Shown here: piece by piece, positions 46,273 to 54,890 of the stretch
Layout: each line of letters begins with the position of its first letter
Numbering within the stretch: the first letter of the stretch is position 1
Source: Lachnospiraceae bacterium
GTDB lineage: Bacteria; Bacillota; Clostridia; Lachnospirales; Lachnospiraceae
NCBI GenBank assembly: GCA_030540075.1
Contig: JAUNWX010000001.1
Location: 124,001-188,000 of the forward strand
Direction: 5' to 3'
DNA length: 64,000 nt
Program-made: the position numbers and the translations under genes
The notes under the pieces: generated by a model
What the model was told of the DNA's origin: nothing
What the model saw: only the letters and a program-made list of their open reading frames with translations
Databases searched by the model: none

Positions 46273-47259
46273 ATGTGTACAGCAGCAACGTACAAAACAA
46301 AGGATTTTTACTTCGGCAGAACGCTCGATTATGAGTTTTCCTATGGCGAGGAGGTTACGGTCACTCCGCGAAATTATCCGTTCCGCTTTCGTCACGCCGG
46401 CGAGCTGAAATCGCACTACGCGATCGTCGGCATGGCCTTCGTGGCCGGCGGCTACCCGCTTTACTATGATGGCGTGAACGAGAAGGGTCTCGGCATGGCG
46501 GGTCTTAATTTCGTAGGCAACGCAGTCTATCAGGATGTACTCACGGATGCGCCGTCGGAGACCGATCAGGTCGCGCAGTTCGAATTTATTCCGTGGATCC
46601 TCGCGCAGTGTGCGACGGTCGAGGATGCAAGAGAGAAGCTGGTGGCGCTTCGACTTCTGAAGACGCCGTTCAGTGAGCAGCTGCCGGCGGCACAGCTCCA
46701 CTGGATCATCGCAGATCAGAACGAGTGCATCGTCGTCGAGTCGATGGCGGATGGACTTCATGTATATGATAACCCGGTCGGTGTCATGACGAACAACCCG
46801 CCGTTCCCGAGCCAGATGTTCGCGCTCAACAACTACCCTGGCGTTTCCCGCAAGCAGCCGGAGGCGACCTTCGCCGGTGTACTCCCGCTTCAGGCCTACA
46901 GCCGTGGCATGGGCGGACTGGGTATCCCGGGCGACCTGTCAAGTCAGTCCCGTTTCGTGAAGGTCGCCTTCACGAAGCTCAGCTCTCTTTCGGCGGATGA
47001 CGAGCGCTCCAGCGTGAGCCAGTTCTTCCACATCCTCGGCTCCGTCGACCAGCAGCGCGGCTGCTGTGAGGTCGCCGAAGGAAAGTTCGAGATCACGATC
47101 TACACCTCCTGCTGCAACGCGACAAAGGGCATCTACTACTACACCACTTATGACAATCATCAGATCCACGCTGTCGATATGCACCGCGAAGACCTTGACG
47201 GAACGGAACTCCGTCGCTACCCGATCGAACTCGAAGGCGAGGTCAAGTGGATAAACTGA
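46273..47259 (+). CDS. Choloylglycine hydrolase family enzyme (bile salt hydrolase or penicillin V acylase type)
   Basis: 328 residues. An Ntn-hydrolase whose nucleophile is Cys2 (MCTAATY), exposed after Met removal. Arg16 and Asp19 (FGRTLDYEF), Asn79 (GLNFVGN), Asn174 (VMTNNPPF) and Arg227 (SQSRFVKV) are all in place. It cleaves the amide bond of conjugated bile salts or of penicillin V and other N-acyl compounds. The sequence alone does not settle which; the gut or oral Lachnospiraceae setting makes bile salt hydrolysis plausible. The ribosome site AAAGGAG is good. Monocistronic, with a strong terminator. Confidence 0.88.
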   Translation: MCTAATYKTKDFYFGRTLDYEFSYGEEVTVTPRNYPFRFRHAGELKSHYAIVGMAFVAGGYPLYYDGVNEKGLGMAGLNFVGNAVYQDVLTDAPSETDQVAQFEFIPWILAQCATVEDAREKLVALRLLKTPFSEQLPAAQLHWIIADQNECIVVESMADGLHVYDNPVGVMTNNPPFPSQMFALNNYPGVSRKQPEATFAGVLPLQAYSRGMGGLGIPGDLSSQSRFVKVAFTKLSSLSADDERSSVSQFFHILGSVDQQRGCCEVAEGKFEITIYTSCCNATKGIYYYTTYDNHQIHAVDMHREDLDGTELRRYPIELEGEVKWIN

Positions 47260-47285
47260 TCTTTGCAGATCAGAAAACCGTGTCA

Positions 47286-47324
47286 GCGCATCACTCGTTT
47301 CAATCCGAGTGGTGCGCTTTTCTT
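47286..47324 (+). terminator. Terminator of the choloylglycine hydrolase gene
   Basis: 12-bp stem GCGCATCACTCG/CGAGTGGTGCGC followed by TTTTCTT, 27 bp after the stop. Confidence 0.8.
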
Positions 47325-47328
47325 GAAT

Positions 47329-47424
47329 CATTTCATCTTTTTTACGCTTTTTTCACGAGGCATTTCATCTTTTTCGCGATAATTTCCTGCAACATTTCAT
47401 CTTTTTTACAGAAATGCCGTCTGA
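47329..47424 (+). repeat. Three direct repeats at 32-bp spacing upstream of the DUF4143 ATPase gene
   Basis: CATTTCATCTTTTT begins at 47329, 47361 and 47393, exactly 32 bp apart. Only the first ~14-15 bp of each 32-bp unit is conserved; the rest varies. The block lies between the terminator and the ATPase gene at 47529. The spacing puts the sites on one face of the helix. Confidence 0.85.
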
Positions 47425-47528
47425 TCCATGGATTTCCTGCCTTTGCGATGGTACAATCCTCGTATAGAAAGGCATCCTGAAACGAGAGTTCATTATCCCG
47501 ATAATTCAAAGAATGCGAGGTGCGATGC

Positions 47529-48824
47529 ATGTATAGAAAATTCTATGAGCAGCTGATGGACTGGGATCAGAAGCGCATCCCGTCACCGCTGCTGGTGATC
47601 GGTGCGCGGCAGATCGGAAAGACCTGGATCATACGGAAATTCTGTGAGGAAAGCTATAAGAACTACATCTATATCAACCTGGAGGAGCGGACCGATATCG
47701 CATCGGTGTTTAAGGGAAATCTCGATCCGGAGACGATTCTTCTGCAGATCAGTCAGATTCTCGGACAGCGCGTGGACGACAGCACACCGATCTTTTTCGA
47801 CGAGATCCAGTCCTGCGAGCGCGCGATCACGTCCCTCAAATACTTCTGCGAATCCGAGAAGTCGTACCGTATCCTCTGTGCCGGCAGCCTCCTCGGTGTA
47901 AAGCTGAAACGTTTCGAAGGTTCCTTCCCGGTGGGCAAGGTCCGCATACTGAAAATGTACCCGATGGATTTCGAAGAGTTCCTGCTCGCCTGTGGCGAAG
48001 CGCTCCTCCGCGATGGCATCCGGGAAGCATACCTCGGGCGAATGCCTCTGGCGGAAGGCGTGCACGAGAAGGCACTGCGTCTATACCAGGACTATCTCTA
48101 TATCGGCGGCATGCCGCAGGCAGTTTTATCCTATCTGGAAAACGGAAAGCTGGCGGTCGAGGTGGATGCACTGATCTACGATAACCTGCGCCTCGCGTAT
48201 CTCGCCGACATGACAAAATACGTGACGAGTCCTGCGGAAAGTGTAAAAATCACGGAAGTTTACCGCTCGATTCCTCGACAGCTTGCGAAAGAGAATCCGA
48301 AATTCAGATACAGTGAAGTGAAGCCGAAAGCCAATAAACGGGACTATTTCGCACCGATCGACTGGCTTGATGCCTCCGGCATGATTTATAAAGTCCATCG
48401 TCTGGAAGCACCACTCTCACCGCTCAGCGGCTACGAAAACAGTGACAGCTTCAAGGTCTATCTCTCCGACACCGGCCTGCTGACGCATATGTGCGGTCTG
48501 CACTATCGTGACCTGCTGCCCGATGTGCACAATATTTATAAGGGTGCCGTGACTGAAAACTACGTGATGCAGCAGTTTGCGAGTAAGAACCGACGACTCT
48601 ACTATTTCAAGCCATCCGAGAGCATGGAAATCGATCTGGTGAGTGACCTGAATGAGCTGATCATCCCGATTGAAATCAAATCCGGTCGCAACAAGCGCTC
48701 CACCAGCCTCCGAAATTATCGTGAGAAGTATCAGCCAGAGTACGCAATCCGCTTCTCCGAGCTCAATTTCGGATGGCAGAACCAGCTCTTCTCGATTCCA
48801 CTCTACGCCGCCTGGTGCATCTGA
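47529..48824 (+). CDS. AAA+ ATPase with DUF4143 domain
   Basis: 431 residues from the ATG at 47529 (AGGTG, 6-nt spacer). The Walker A GARQIGKT (25-32) and Walker B IFFDEIQ (~92-98) lie in an AAA_14 domain. The C-terminal DUF4143 part (KVYLSDTGLLTHMCGL, ENYVMQQFASKNRRLYYF and EIDLVSDLNELIIPIEIKSG) resembles a restriction-endonuclease-like fold with the E..D..ExK pattern. The family is common in anaerobes and of unknown role; DNA binding or defence functions have been proposed. Its upstream region carries three evenly spaced direct repeats. Convergent with the metal operon. Confidence 0.88.
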   Translation: MYRKFYEQLMDWDQKRIPSPLLVIGARQIGKTWIIRKFCEESYKNYIYINLEERTDIASVFKGNLDPETILLQISQILGQRVDDSTPIFFDEIQSCERAITSLKYFCESEKSYRILCAGSLLGVKLKRFEGSFPVGKVRILKMYPMDFEEFLLACGEALLRDGIREAYLGRMPLAEGVHEKALRLYQDYLYIGGMPQAVLSYLENGKLAVEVDALIYDNLRLAYLADMTKYVTSPAESVKITEVYRSIPRQLAKENPKFRYSEVKPKANKRDYFAPIDWLDASGMIYKVHRLEAPLSPLSGYENSDSFKVYLSDTGLLTHMCGLHYRDLLPDVHNIYKGAVTENYVMQQFASKNRRLYYFKPSESMEIDLVSDLNELIIPIEIKSGRNKRSTSLRNYREKYQPEYAIRFSELNFGWQNQLFSIPLYAAWCI

Positions 48825-48843
48825 TGCTCCGAACAGCATAACG

Positions 48844-48871
48844 AAAAGGCTCTCCGCGATGGAGAGCCTTT
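48844..48871. terminator. Terminator after the DUF4143 ATPase gene
   Basis: Stem AAAGGCTCTCC/GGAGAGCCTTT with a 4-nt loop, symmetric A/T flanks. Confidence 0.75.
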
Positions 48872-48940
48872 CATTGTGCCTTTTCGTCCAATGTCTCCAT
48901 CCTGATGAAGGCATCCGGATGGAGATGAATACTCGAAAGT

Positions 48941-48976
48941 AAAGCCCACCTGCACTTACTCATGCGGGTGGGCTTT
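48941..48976. terminator. Terminator of the metal ATPase operon
   Basis: Stem AAAGCCCACC/GGGTGGGCTTT just past the HMA gene stop (48991, minus strand); A/T flanks allow action in both directions. Confidence 0.75.
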
Positions 48977-48990
48977 ACTGATTTTTATGC

Positions 48991-49368
48991 TTATTTTGCT
49001 TCGCTGCTGATTTCCTTCACCGCATAGCCTTCGCGGGCGACGGCGGCGATGATGGTCGCCGGGGCGATGTCCCGGTCACAGTCGACGTGGGCGAACTTCT
49101 TCCGAAGGCTGACATCGGCAGCGGCACCATCGATGGCGTTGATCGCGCTGCTCACCTTCGCGACGCAGTGTTCACAGTGCATGCCCTCGACCTCGAAGTC
49201 GTAGCTGTGCAGCACCGGGCCGTCCAGCTTCTTCTTTTCCGGCTTCGCGCTGCGCTCGCAGGAGCCGCCGCCACAGCAGCCGCCCTCGCCATGCAGATGC
49301 TTCGCCGATTCCTTCACAGCCCAGGCCACGATGACCAGCAGTACGACGATTACAATCAGATTTGACAT
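48991..49368 (-). CDS. Membrane-anchored heavy-metal-associated (HMA) protein
   Basis: 125 residues from the ATG at 49368 (AGGAG, 7-nt spacer). One N-terminal membrane segment (NLIVIVVLLVIVAWAV) is followed by a Cys-rich stretch (GGCCGGGSCERS), then an HMA domain with the metal site EGMHCEHCVAKVSS (~60-73). It probably binds a soft metal (Cu, Zn or Fe) and passes it to the P-type ATPase encoded upstream. It lies ~110 bp after that gene, with a CTGCAGGCATG/CATGCCTGCAG inverted repeat in between (49434-49476). Confidence 0.88.
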   Translation of the reverse strand: MSNLIVIVVLLVIVAWAVKESAKHLHGEGGCCGGGSCERSAKPEKKKLDGPVLHSYDFEVEGMHCEHCVAKVSSAINAIDGAAADVSLRKKFAHVDCDRDIAPATIIAAVAREGYAVKEISSEAK

Positions 49369-49480
49369 ATACACTCTCCTCTTTTCTGTTCATTCGCAGT
49401 TTCCCACGTTTACCGCTGTCCGGACGGTGTACTGCAGGCATGATGTCCAGTTTCAGGGGCTTCCATGCCTGCAGTTGCTT

Positions 49481-51643
49481 TTACTTCGTCTCTTCCAGTA
49501 GGTTCGTCATGCTGTCGAGGCCGACCATCATGGTGGAGCTGTTGTGCAGCAACGCCGAGGTCGACGGGGTGATGAGACCGCCGATGCCGAGGCCGATCAG
49601 CAGGGAATTAAAGCCGACGATGAAACGGTAATCACCGTGTACGCGGTTCATCAGTGCGCGGCTCAGACGCCGAAGCACGACGAGCTCCATGAGGTCGTCC
49701 GCGGAGATGGTGATGTCCGCGATTTCGCGCGTGATGGCGGCACCAGAGCCGATGGCGACACCGACATCCGCCTCGGACAGGGCCGGAGAATCATTGATGC
49801 CGTCGCCGATCATGATGACCTTATGGCCCGCTGCACGACGCGACTTCACGTAGTTCACCTTATCCTCCGGCAGGACCTCCGCCTGGTAATGATCGAGGCC
49901 GAGCTGTGCCGCGACACTCGCCGCGGTGCGCTCACTGTCGCCCGTCATCATGCAGACGGTGTTGATTCCCAGTGCCCGAAGGCGTCTGATCACCTCAGCG
50001 GCTTCCTTACGAACCGGATCGAAGATGCAGAGCACCGCCGCCAGCACGCCGTCGATGGCGAGGTAGATTCTCGAGTAGCGACCGTCGATCGCCTCAAGCT
50101 TCGCTTCCTCGCCGGCCGGAACAGTACAGTGCTCATCCTCCAGGACAAAGTGGTAGCTGCCGATGACGACCTTCTTCTCGCCGACATGGCTGCTCACGCC
50201 GTGGGCCACGATGTACTCGACCTTCGTGTGCAGCTCCTCGTGATTGAGGCCCTTCTCCTGCGCACCACGGACGATGGCATTCGCCATGGAGTGCGGATAA
50301 TGCTCCTCGAGGCAGGCGGCCACGCGAAGCATCTCGTCGGGAGCATTGCCCCCGAATGCGACGACGTCGACGAGCCGCGGCACCGCATAGGTCAGGGTGC
50401 CGGTCTTATCGAAGACGATGGTGTCCGCCTCGGAGACGGCTTCCATGAACTTGCCGCCCTTGATGGAGATGCCGTAGCTCCGTGCTTCCTTGATCGCCGA
50501 CAGCACCGCAAGCGGTACCGAGAGCTTCAGCGCACAGGAGTAGTCCACCATCAGGAAGGACAGCGCCTTCGTGAGGTTTCGGGTCAGGAGATAGGTCGCC
50601 GCGAAACCGGCGAAGCTGTACGGCACGAGCGAATCCGCGAGCCGGTAGGCCTTCGCCTCGGCGTCGGACTTCAGCTTCTCGGACTCCTCGATCATCTGCA
50701 CGATCTGGTCGTACTTGCCCTTGCCCGACTCCTTCTTTACCTCGACGAGGCACTCGCCTTCCTCGACCACGGTGCCGGCATAAACATAGCTGCCCTCGGT
50801 CTTCGGAACCGGAGCCGACTCACCGGTCATCGTCGCCTGGTTGACCGTCATCTCACCGGAGATGACCACACCCTCGAGTGGGATGATGTCGGAACTTCGA
50901 AGCACGATCACATCACCGGCATGGATCTTTCCGAGCGGCATCTTGATCTCCTGCTCGCCCTTCCGCACCCACGCACGATCGACGTTCAGCGACATGGCGC
51001 GTGCCAGATCGCCGACCGACTTCTTCCGCGTCCAGTCCTCGAGGGTCTCGCCGATGTCGAGGAAGAACATGATGGAGGACGCCGTCGCGTAGTCCGCACG
51101 GAGAATCGACGTCGTCACCGCGATACCATCGAGCAGCTCGACCTTCAACGACCCGCTGCCGAGCGAGCGTACGGCCTTCCACACATATGGGATTCCCTTC
51201 ACCATCGTGCGGAGTGTCCGGATCGGTGCCGGCAGCAGAATCTTCGCCGCGTTGTGGGTCAGCACCTGAAGCATCAGCCGCTCCTGGTACTCGCGGTTCA
51301 GCTTACGGCCCGTTTCCTCCGGAACCAGCGCGGCCACCTGCTCCGAAGTCTCATCATAGGAGGCCAATGCCTCCATCAGGATGCGGCGCTGTTCGTCGTG
51401 ATGCGCCGTAAACTTCGCCGCAGCCCTGCGGGTCGTGACGATCTGCGCAGCGCCGACACCGGCCAGCGGGCGGGTAAACTCGACCGTCGCGTTTCCGGTG
51501 CGCTCGTCGACCGCCGCGTTCTTCACGCCCGGGATGGACTTCAGATAGTATTCCAGAAGATCCGCCTGGTGCATGGACATGTGCTCCTTCGGAACACGGA
51601 GGCGAAGACGATGCTCGGATTCATGTAATATGAAGCATTTCAT
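49481..51643 (-). CDS. Heavy-metal translocating P-type ATPase
   Basis: 720 residues. A degenerate N-terminal HMA-like domain is followed by the actuator motif MTGES, membrane helices, the phosphorylation site FDKTGTLT (Asp) and the hinge GDGINDSPALSEADVG. It pumps a metal ion out of the cytosol with ATP. The intramembrane metal motif is DYSCALKLSVP rather than the CPC of Cu/Zn pumps, so the cargo may differ (Mn, Fe or Zn; inference). The operon is DUF6110-like gene - ATPase - HMA protein. Two candidate operators lie upstream at 52061-52100. Confidence 0.93.
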   Translation of the reverse strand: MKCFILHESEHRLRLRVPKEHMSMHQADLLEYYLKSIPGVKNAAVDERTGNATVEFTRPLAGVGAAQIVTTRRAAAKFTAHHDEQRRILMEALASYDETSEQVAALVPEETGRKLNREYQERLMLQVLTHNAAKILLPAPIRTLRTMVKGIPYVWKAVRSLGSGSLKVELLDGIAVTTSILRADYATASSIMFFLDIGETLEDWTRKKSVGDLARAMSLNVDRAWVRKGEQEIKMPLGKIHAGDVIVLRSSDIIPLEGVVISGEMTVNQATMTGESAPVPKTEGSYVYAGTVVEEGECLVEVKKESGKGKYDQIVQMIEESEKLKSDAEAKAYRLADSLVPYSFAGFAATYLLTRNLTKALSFLMVDYSCALKLSVPLAVLSAIKEARSYGISIKGGKFMEAVSEADTIVFDKTGTLTYAVPRLVDVVAFGGNAPDEMLRVAACLEEHYPHSMANAIVRGAQEKGLNHEELHTKVEYIVAHGVSSHVGEKKVVIGSYHFVLEDEHCTVPAGEEAKLEAIDGRYSRIYLAIDGVLAAVLCIFDPVRKEAAEVIRRLRALGINTVCMMTGDSERTAASVAAQLGLDHYQAEVLPEDKVNYVKSRRAAGHKVIMIGDGINDSPALSEADVGVAIGSGAAITREIADITISADDLMELVVLRRLSRALMNRVHGDYRFIVGFNSLLIGLGIGGLITPSTSALLHNSSTMMVGLDSMTNLLEETK

Positions 51644-51649
51644 GCTTAC

Positions 51650-51973
51650 TTACGCCTCTTCCTTCGTATCTGCAGCCTTCTTCGACTCCTCGACGAGGGT
51701 CTCTGCCTCAGCGAGACGTGCTGCAGCCTCTGCCTCATAACGTGCATCGTTGATATCCTTCGCATCCGCGTAGATATCACCACAGTTCTCCTTCAGCGTC
51801 GCGGTCGTCTTCATCACGCTGTCCTTGCCACGCAGAACGGCTGCTGTGCACTGGGTATATAACTTCTTCGCATCCTTGCTTGCGAGTACAGCGATACCAG
51901 CGGTACCGAACAGCACACCACCTGCAAAAACACCAAGCTTCTTCAGATGCTTCAGATCGTTTACTTTTAACAT
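51650..51973 (-). CDS. Small membrane-associated protein (DUF6110-like)
   Basis: 107 residues. LGVFAGGVLFGTAGIAVLAS (~12-31) is a single Gly-rich hydrophobic segment; the rest is a charged Ala/Glu helix. Such small proteins (DUF6110-like) regularly precede heavy-metal ATPase genes in Clostridia. The role is unknown, possibly an accessory of the pump. The ribosome site AGGAGGAT is excellent. First gene of the metal operon, 6 bp before the ATPase gene. Confidence 0.7.
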   Translation of the reverse strand: MLKVNDLKHLKKLGVFAGGVLFGTAGIAVLASKDAKKLYTQCTAAVLRGKDSVMKTTATLKENCGDIYADAKDINDARYEAEAAARLAEAETLVEESKKAADTKEEA

Positions 51974-52060
51974 GATTCTATCCTCCTGATATTCATGAAT
52001 TTCCGCCGATGCAGACCTGTGCTCAGGATAATTGCCTGGGCATCAGAGCCATACCGGTTT

Positions 52061-52100
52061 GTTAGCCTCTGCTAACTTTTAAATGTTAGTACCAGCTAAT
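52061..52100 (-). promoter_or_regulatory. Tandem TTAG-N6-CTAA dyads upstream of the metal ATPase operon
   Basis: GTTAGCCTCTGCTAAC (52061-52076) and a second TTAG-N6-CTAA (52086-52099) have centres 24 bp apart. They lie ~100 bp before the first gene of the operon and look like sites for a metal-sensing repressor (Fur/DtxR/CsoR-type; inference). Confidence 0.5.
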
Positions 52101-52199
52101 CCGTATGTCAAGGAAAATCATCCATATCGGAACTCACTTTTTCGAATAGCTGACATAGTCTGCAGCTTCAGAATCCTCAGGGAGCGGACCGATCTACGG

Positions 52200-52213
52200 C
52201 GAATCGTTTTCGG
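52200..52213. promoter_or_regulatory. Upstream LacI-type site of the surface-protein gene
   Basis: CGAATCGTTTTCGG, whose complement is CCGAAAACGATTCG, resembles the operators at 28.2-28.4 kb. It lies 134 bp before the second site at 52333, a spacing that could allow looping. Confidence 0.35.
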
Positions 52214-52232
52214 TTTTCTTAAAAATACACTT

Positions 52233-52258
52233 AAAACCGCAAAAACTTTTGCGGTTTT
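52233..52258 (+). terminator. Orphan terminator-like hairpin upstream of the surface-protein gene
   Basis: Stem AAAACCGCAAAA/TTTTGCGGTTTT, then TTC. No gene on the + strand ends before it. The remainder of 51974-52369 holds only the regulatory sites listed. Confidence 0.55.
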
Positions 52259-52313
52259 TCCAAATTCGCAAAAGTCGCCACGTTTTTAAGCGTTTTTTTA
52301 ACACCCTGAGTTT

Positions 52314-52348
52314 TATAATGAAATCATCAAAAGCGAAAACGATTTCGG
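52314..52348 (+). promoter_or_regulatory. -10 box and LacI-type operator of the surface-protein gene
   Basis: TATAAT at 52314-52319 (weak -35). GCGAAAACGATTTCGG at 52333-52348 overlaps the expected start of transcription. It matches 15 of 16 bases of the site in front of the lacI-ABC operon. Confidence 0.5.
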
Positions 52349-52369
52349 AAGCAATTCGAGGTGATAAAG

Positions 52370-54841
52370 ATGAGAAAGAGAAATTATTCGAAGCTTATGG
52401 GTATTGCAGCAGCCACCTTAAGTGCTGCGGTCATCGCATCCCCGATGACGGCACACGCAGAGGGCACGAACGAGAGCACTGGTGTTGCGACCGAGTCCGG
52501 CAGCAGCGCGTCCTCTTCTGAGGGTACTTCCAGCGAGTCCAATGCTTCGGGCGCTGCATCATCTTCCACCGAAGGTACGACAGCTTCCGCGACGGAAAGC
52601 GGTGCTTCTACCAGTGCGTCTTCCACTGAAGGTGCTACGACCACGGAGTCGACCAGTACTACCTCTACCGGTACAGCTTCTGCGGAGTCTACCGGTACTA
52701 CAACCACCGAGTCCACGGGCACTTCCACCAGTGCAGGTTCGACCGAGACGACCGGTACAGCCACGACCGAGTCCACGGGTGCTTCCACCGCGACGCCAGT
52801 AGCGCCGAATGGTACAACGACATCCGCTCCGGCCGCTGCCGAGGGGAATACCTCCGCGAATAGGGAATCCACCGGAACCACAGTCAAAGCAGAGTCCACG
52901 TCATCGACCACAACCAATTCGGATGGCAGCGTAACCGAGACCGTCACCATGACCACCACGACGACGGAAGTGAAGGATCCAGTCTTCACCACCACAGATG
53001 TAAAGCCGGGCACCGCAGATTATGACCACATCCAGACCGATGCCGACGGAAATCCGGTGAAGGATCCGAATGGTGATGTGATTCATCCGATCACCAAGAC
53101 GGAAGCTACGCAGGGCACGACGACCACCGTCTCCACCACCACAACGTCGACGACCACAAAGACAGAAACCACCACCACCACGACCATGACGAACGCCGAG
53201 ATCTGGGACAATAAGAACGTTCATACGCTGGACAAGGATGGTCATCTGATCGACGCGAACGCGACCCTCGATAAGGATACGAAGGACTACCTCAACAGTC
53301 AGAATGTCACGGCCGATTTCGATGTCTATGCGGATACCATGGACCACAGCTGTGGCCATATCGATGGAAACATTGCCGTCAACCGGCTGAATGAGAGCAC
53401 CACACTGATGAACAAGGAAAATCAGTATGGTACAAACAGAGTGACTACCTCGGAGACAAATCTCTCTGGCGCAGCTGTCGACAAGCTGTATGCGCAGAAC
53501 GGCTACTCCTACGTGGGCAGCGTAGCGGATGGCGTCTATATCAGCACATCTTCGAATCAGAAGACCGGCAATGTAAATGATTCCCTGCTGGTGACAGGCT
53601 CGGATGTGACGAATACAGATGCGAAAGGCGACGCCAATCACTTCAAGTCGGTGACGCTAACCCCGGGTGCAACCGTGGACGGAAAGGTGACGGAGGCGGC
53701 GCACCAGGAAGCGCTGAAGCAGGAGGCCCGCCTCAAGAATCTGCGCGAGGTTTCCGATATCAAGAACAACCTCGCAGACATCGCGAACAAAGGCCAGAAG
53801 GTCATCGACGACATAACGGCACAGACCGGTACCAGCAATCTGACCAACCTTCAGAAGCTGCAGAAGGTCGGCGAGCTGCTGGAGGCTGGAACGCTGACGA
53901 ACCAGGACATCATCACGGTCACGATCGGCGCAGCCGTCCTCGGTGATAATAATAATGCAGCCGAAGGCGACAACAACCATATCGAGGCAGCACTGGCGAA
54001 GCTCATCACCGCGAACAAAACGGGTGCCAATATCGTCCTCAACGTCGTGGTCGGTGACCAGGATGTAAGCGTATCGACCACCGGCACACAGGTTTTCTCT
54101 GTGAAGCGTCACCTTCAGAACGGTTATAACGCCTACGACGCACGCGCCGCATACCTCAACTGGAATTTCGGCAACTTCGCAGGTCGGATCGACATCGACA
54201 GTACATTTTCGGGCAATGTCATCGCCCCGAACGCATATCTCCATGCCGGAAACGGACTGCAGTCCGGACGTGTCGTCAGTGACACCGCTTCCTCCGGCGG
54301 CGAGCTGCACCACGCAGTGAAGGGACAGATTCACGAAGTGACTGTAAAGAACGTCACCGTCGTGAGCAAGCAGTCAGAGTCGAAGACCGAGAGCACGAAG
54401 ACGACTACGAATTCCTGGGTTTCCTACACCTACCCGACATACCCGGATAAGCCGGAGACTCCAGAGACACCGGAGACGCCGAAGACACCGGAAAAACCGA
54501 AAACGCCAGAAACACCGAAGACACCGGAGACACCGAGTCATCACGAGTCCCACGACGATGATGATCACGACGATCCGAGCCGGGACATCCAGTATTTCAC
54601 GGAGGATCCGCACGTACTCGGCGTATCCCGTGAGCGCGAGATCCCGATCTCGTACATGCCATTCATCGAGGAAGGCCATGTACTCGGCGAGTCCAGACCG
54701 AAGAACCCGGTTGCGAACGTCCTCGGCGTCAGCCGTAAAGTACAGACCGGTGACGCAGGCCACATGAACGCCTACGCCATTGCCTCCATCCTCTCGATCC
54801 TCACCCTCGCCGGCTGGGCGGTAAGTTACAAGGAGAGATGA
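52370..54841 (+). CDS. Large Thr/Ser-rich cell-surface protein with choice-of-anchor-A domain and QTGD anchor
   Basis: 823 residues from the ATG at 52370 (GAGGTGA, 5-nt spacer). A signal peptide (KLMGIAAATLSAAVIASPMT) precedes ~160 residues almost wholly of Ser, Thr, Glu, Gly and Ala. The central part (~300-670) resembles a choice-of-anchor-A adhesin-like domain ending in YLNWNFGNFAGRI and FSGNVIAPNAYLHAG. A PETPKTPEKPKTPE repeat, VLGVSR-type repeats and a C-terminal QTGDAGHMNAYA plus membrane segment and KER tail form a sortase-type anchor. It is probably a glycosylated adhesin. LacI-type sites precede it. Confidence 0.85.
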   Translation: MRKRNYSKLMGIAAATLSAAVIASPMTAHAEGTNESTGVATESGSSASSSEGTSSESNASGAASSSTEGTTASATESGASTSASSTEGATTTESTSTTSTGTASAESTGTTTTESTGTSTSAGSTETTGTATTESTGASTATPVAPNGTTTSAPAAAEGNTSANRESTGTTVKAESTSSTTTNSDGSVTETVTMTTTTTEVKDPVFTTTDVKPGTADYDHIQTDADGNPVKDPNGDVIHPITKTEATQGTTTTVSTTTTSTTTKTETTTTTTMTNAEIWDNKNVHTLDKDGHLIDANATLDKDTKDYLNSQNVTADFDVYADTMDHSCGHIDGNIAVNRLNESTTLMNKENQYGTNRVTTSETNLSGAAVDKLYAQNGYSYVGSVADGVYISTSSNQKTGNVNDSLLVTGSDVTNTDAKGDANHFKSVTLTPGATVDGKVTEAAHQEALKQEARLKNLREVSDIKNNLADIANKGQKVIDDITAQTGTSNLTNLQKLQKVGELLEAGTLTNQDIITVTIGAAVLGDNNNAAEGDNNHIEAALAKLITANKTGANIVLNVVVGDQDVSVSTTGTQVFSVKRHLQNGYNAYDARAAYLNWNFGNFAGRIDIDSTFSGNVIAPNAYLHAGNGLQSGRVVSDTASSGGELHHAVKGQIHEVTVKNVTVVSKQSESKTESTKTTTNSWVSYTYPTYPDKPETPETPETPKTPEKPKTPETPKTPETPSHHESHDDDDHDDPSRDIQYFTEDPHVLGVSREREIPISYMPFIEEGHVLGESRPKNPVANVLGVSRKVQTGDAGHMNAYAIASILSILTLAGWAVSYKER

Positions 54842-54890
54842 GCTCTCTGATCGAGATATCATAAGCAAACGAAAGACACACGAAACATAA

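Noticed and set aside
47329..47424. The 32-bp spaced repeats as a CRISPR array
   Set aside because: Conserved part is only ~14 bp, T-rich and non-palindromic, with three units and no cas genes.
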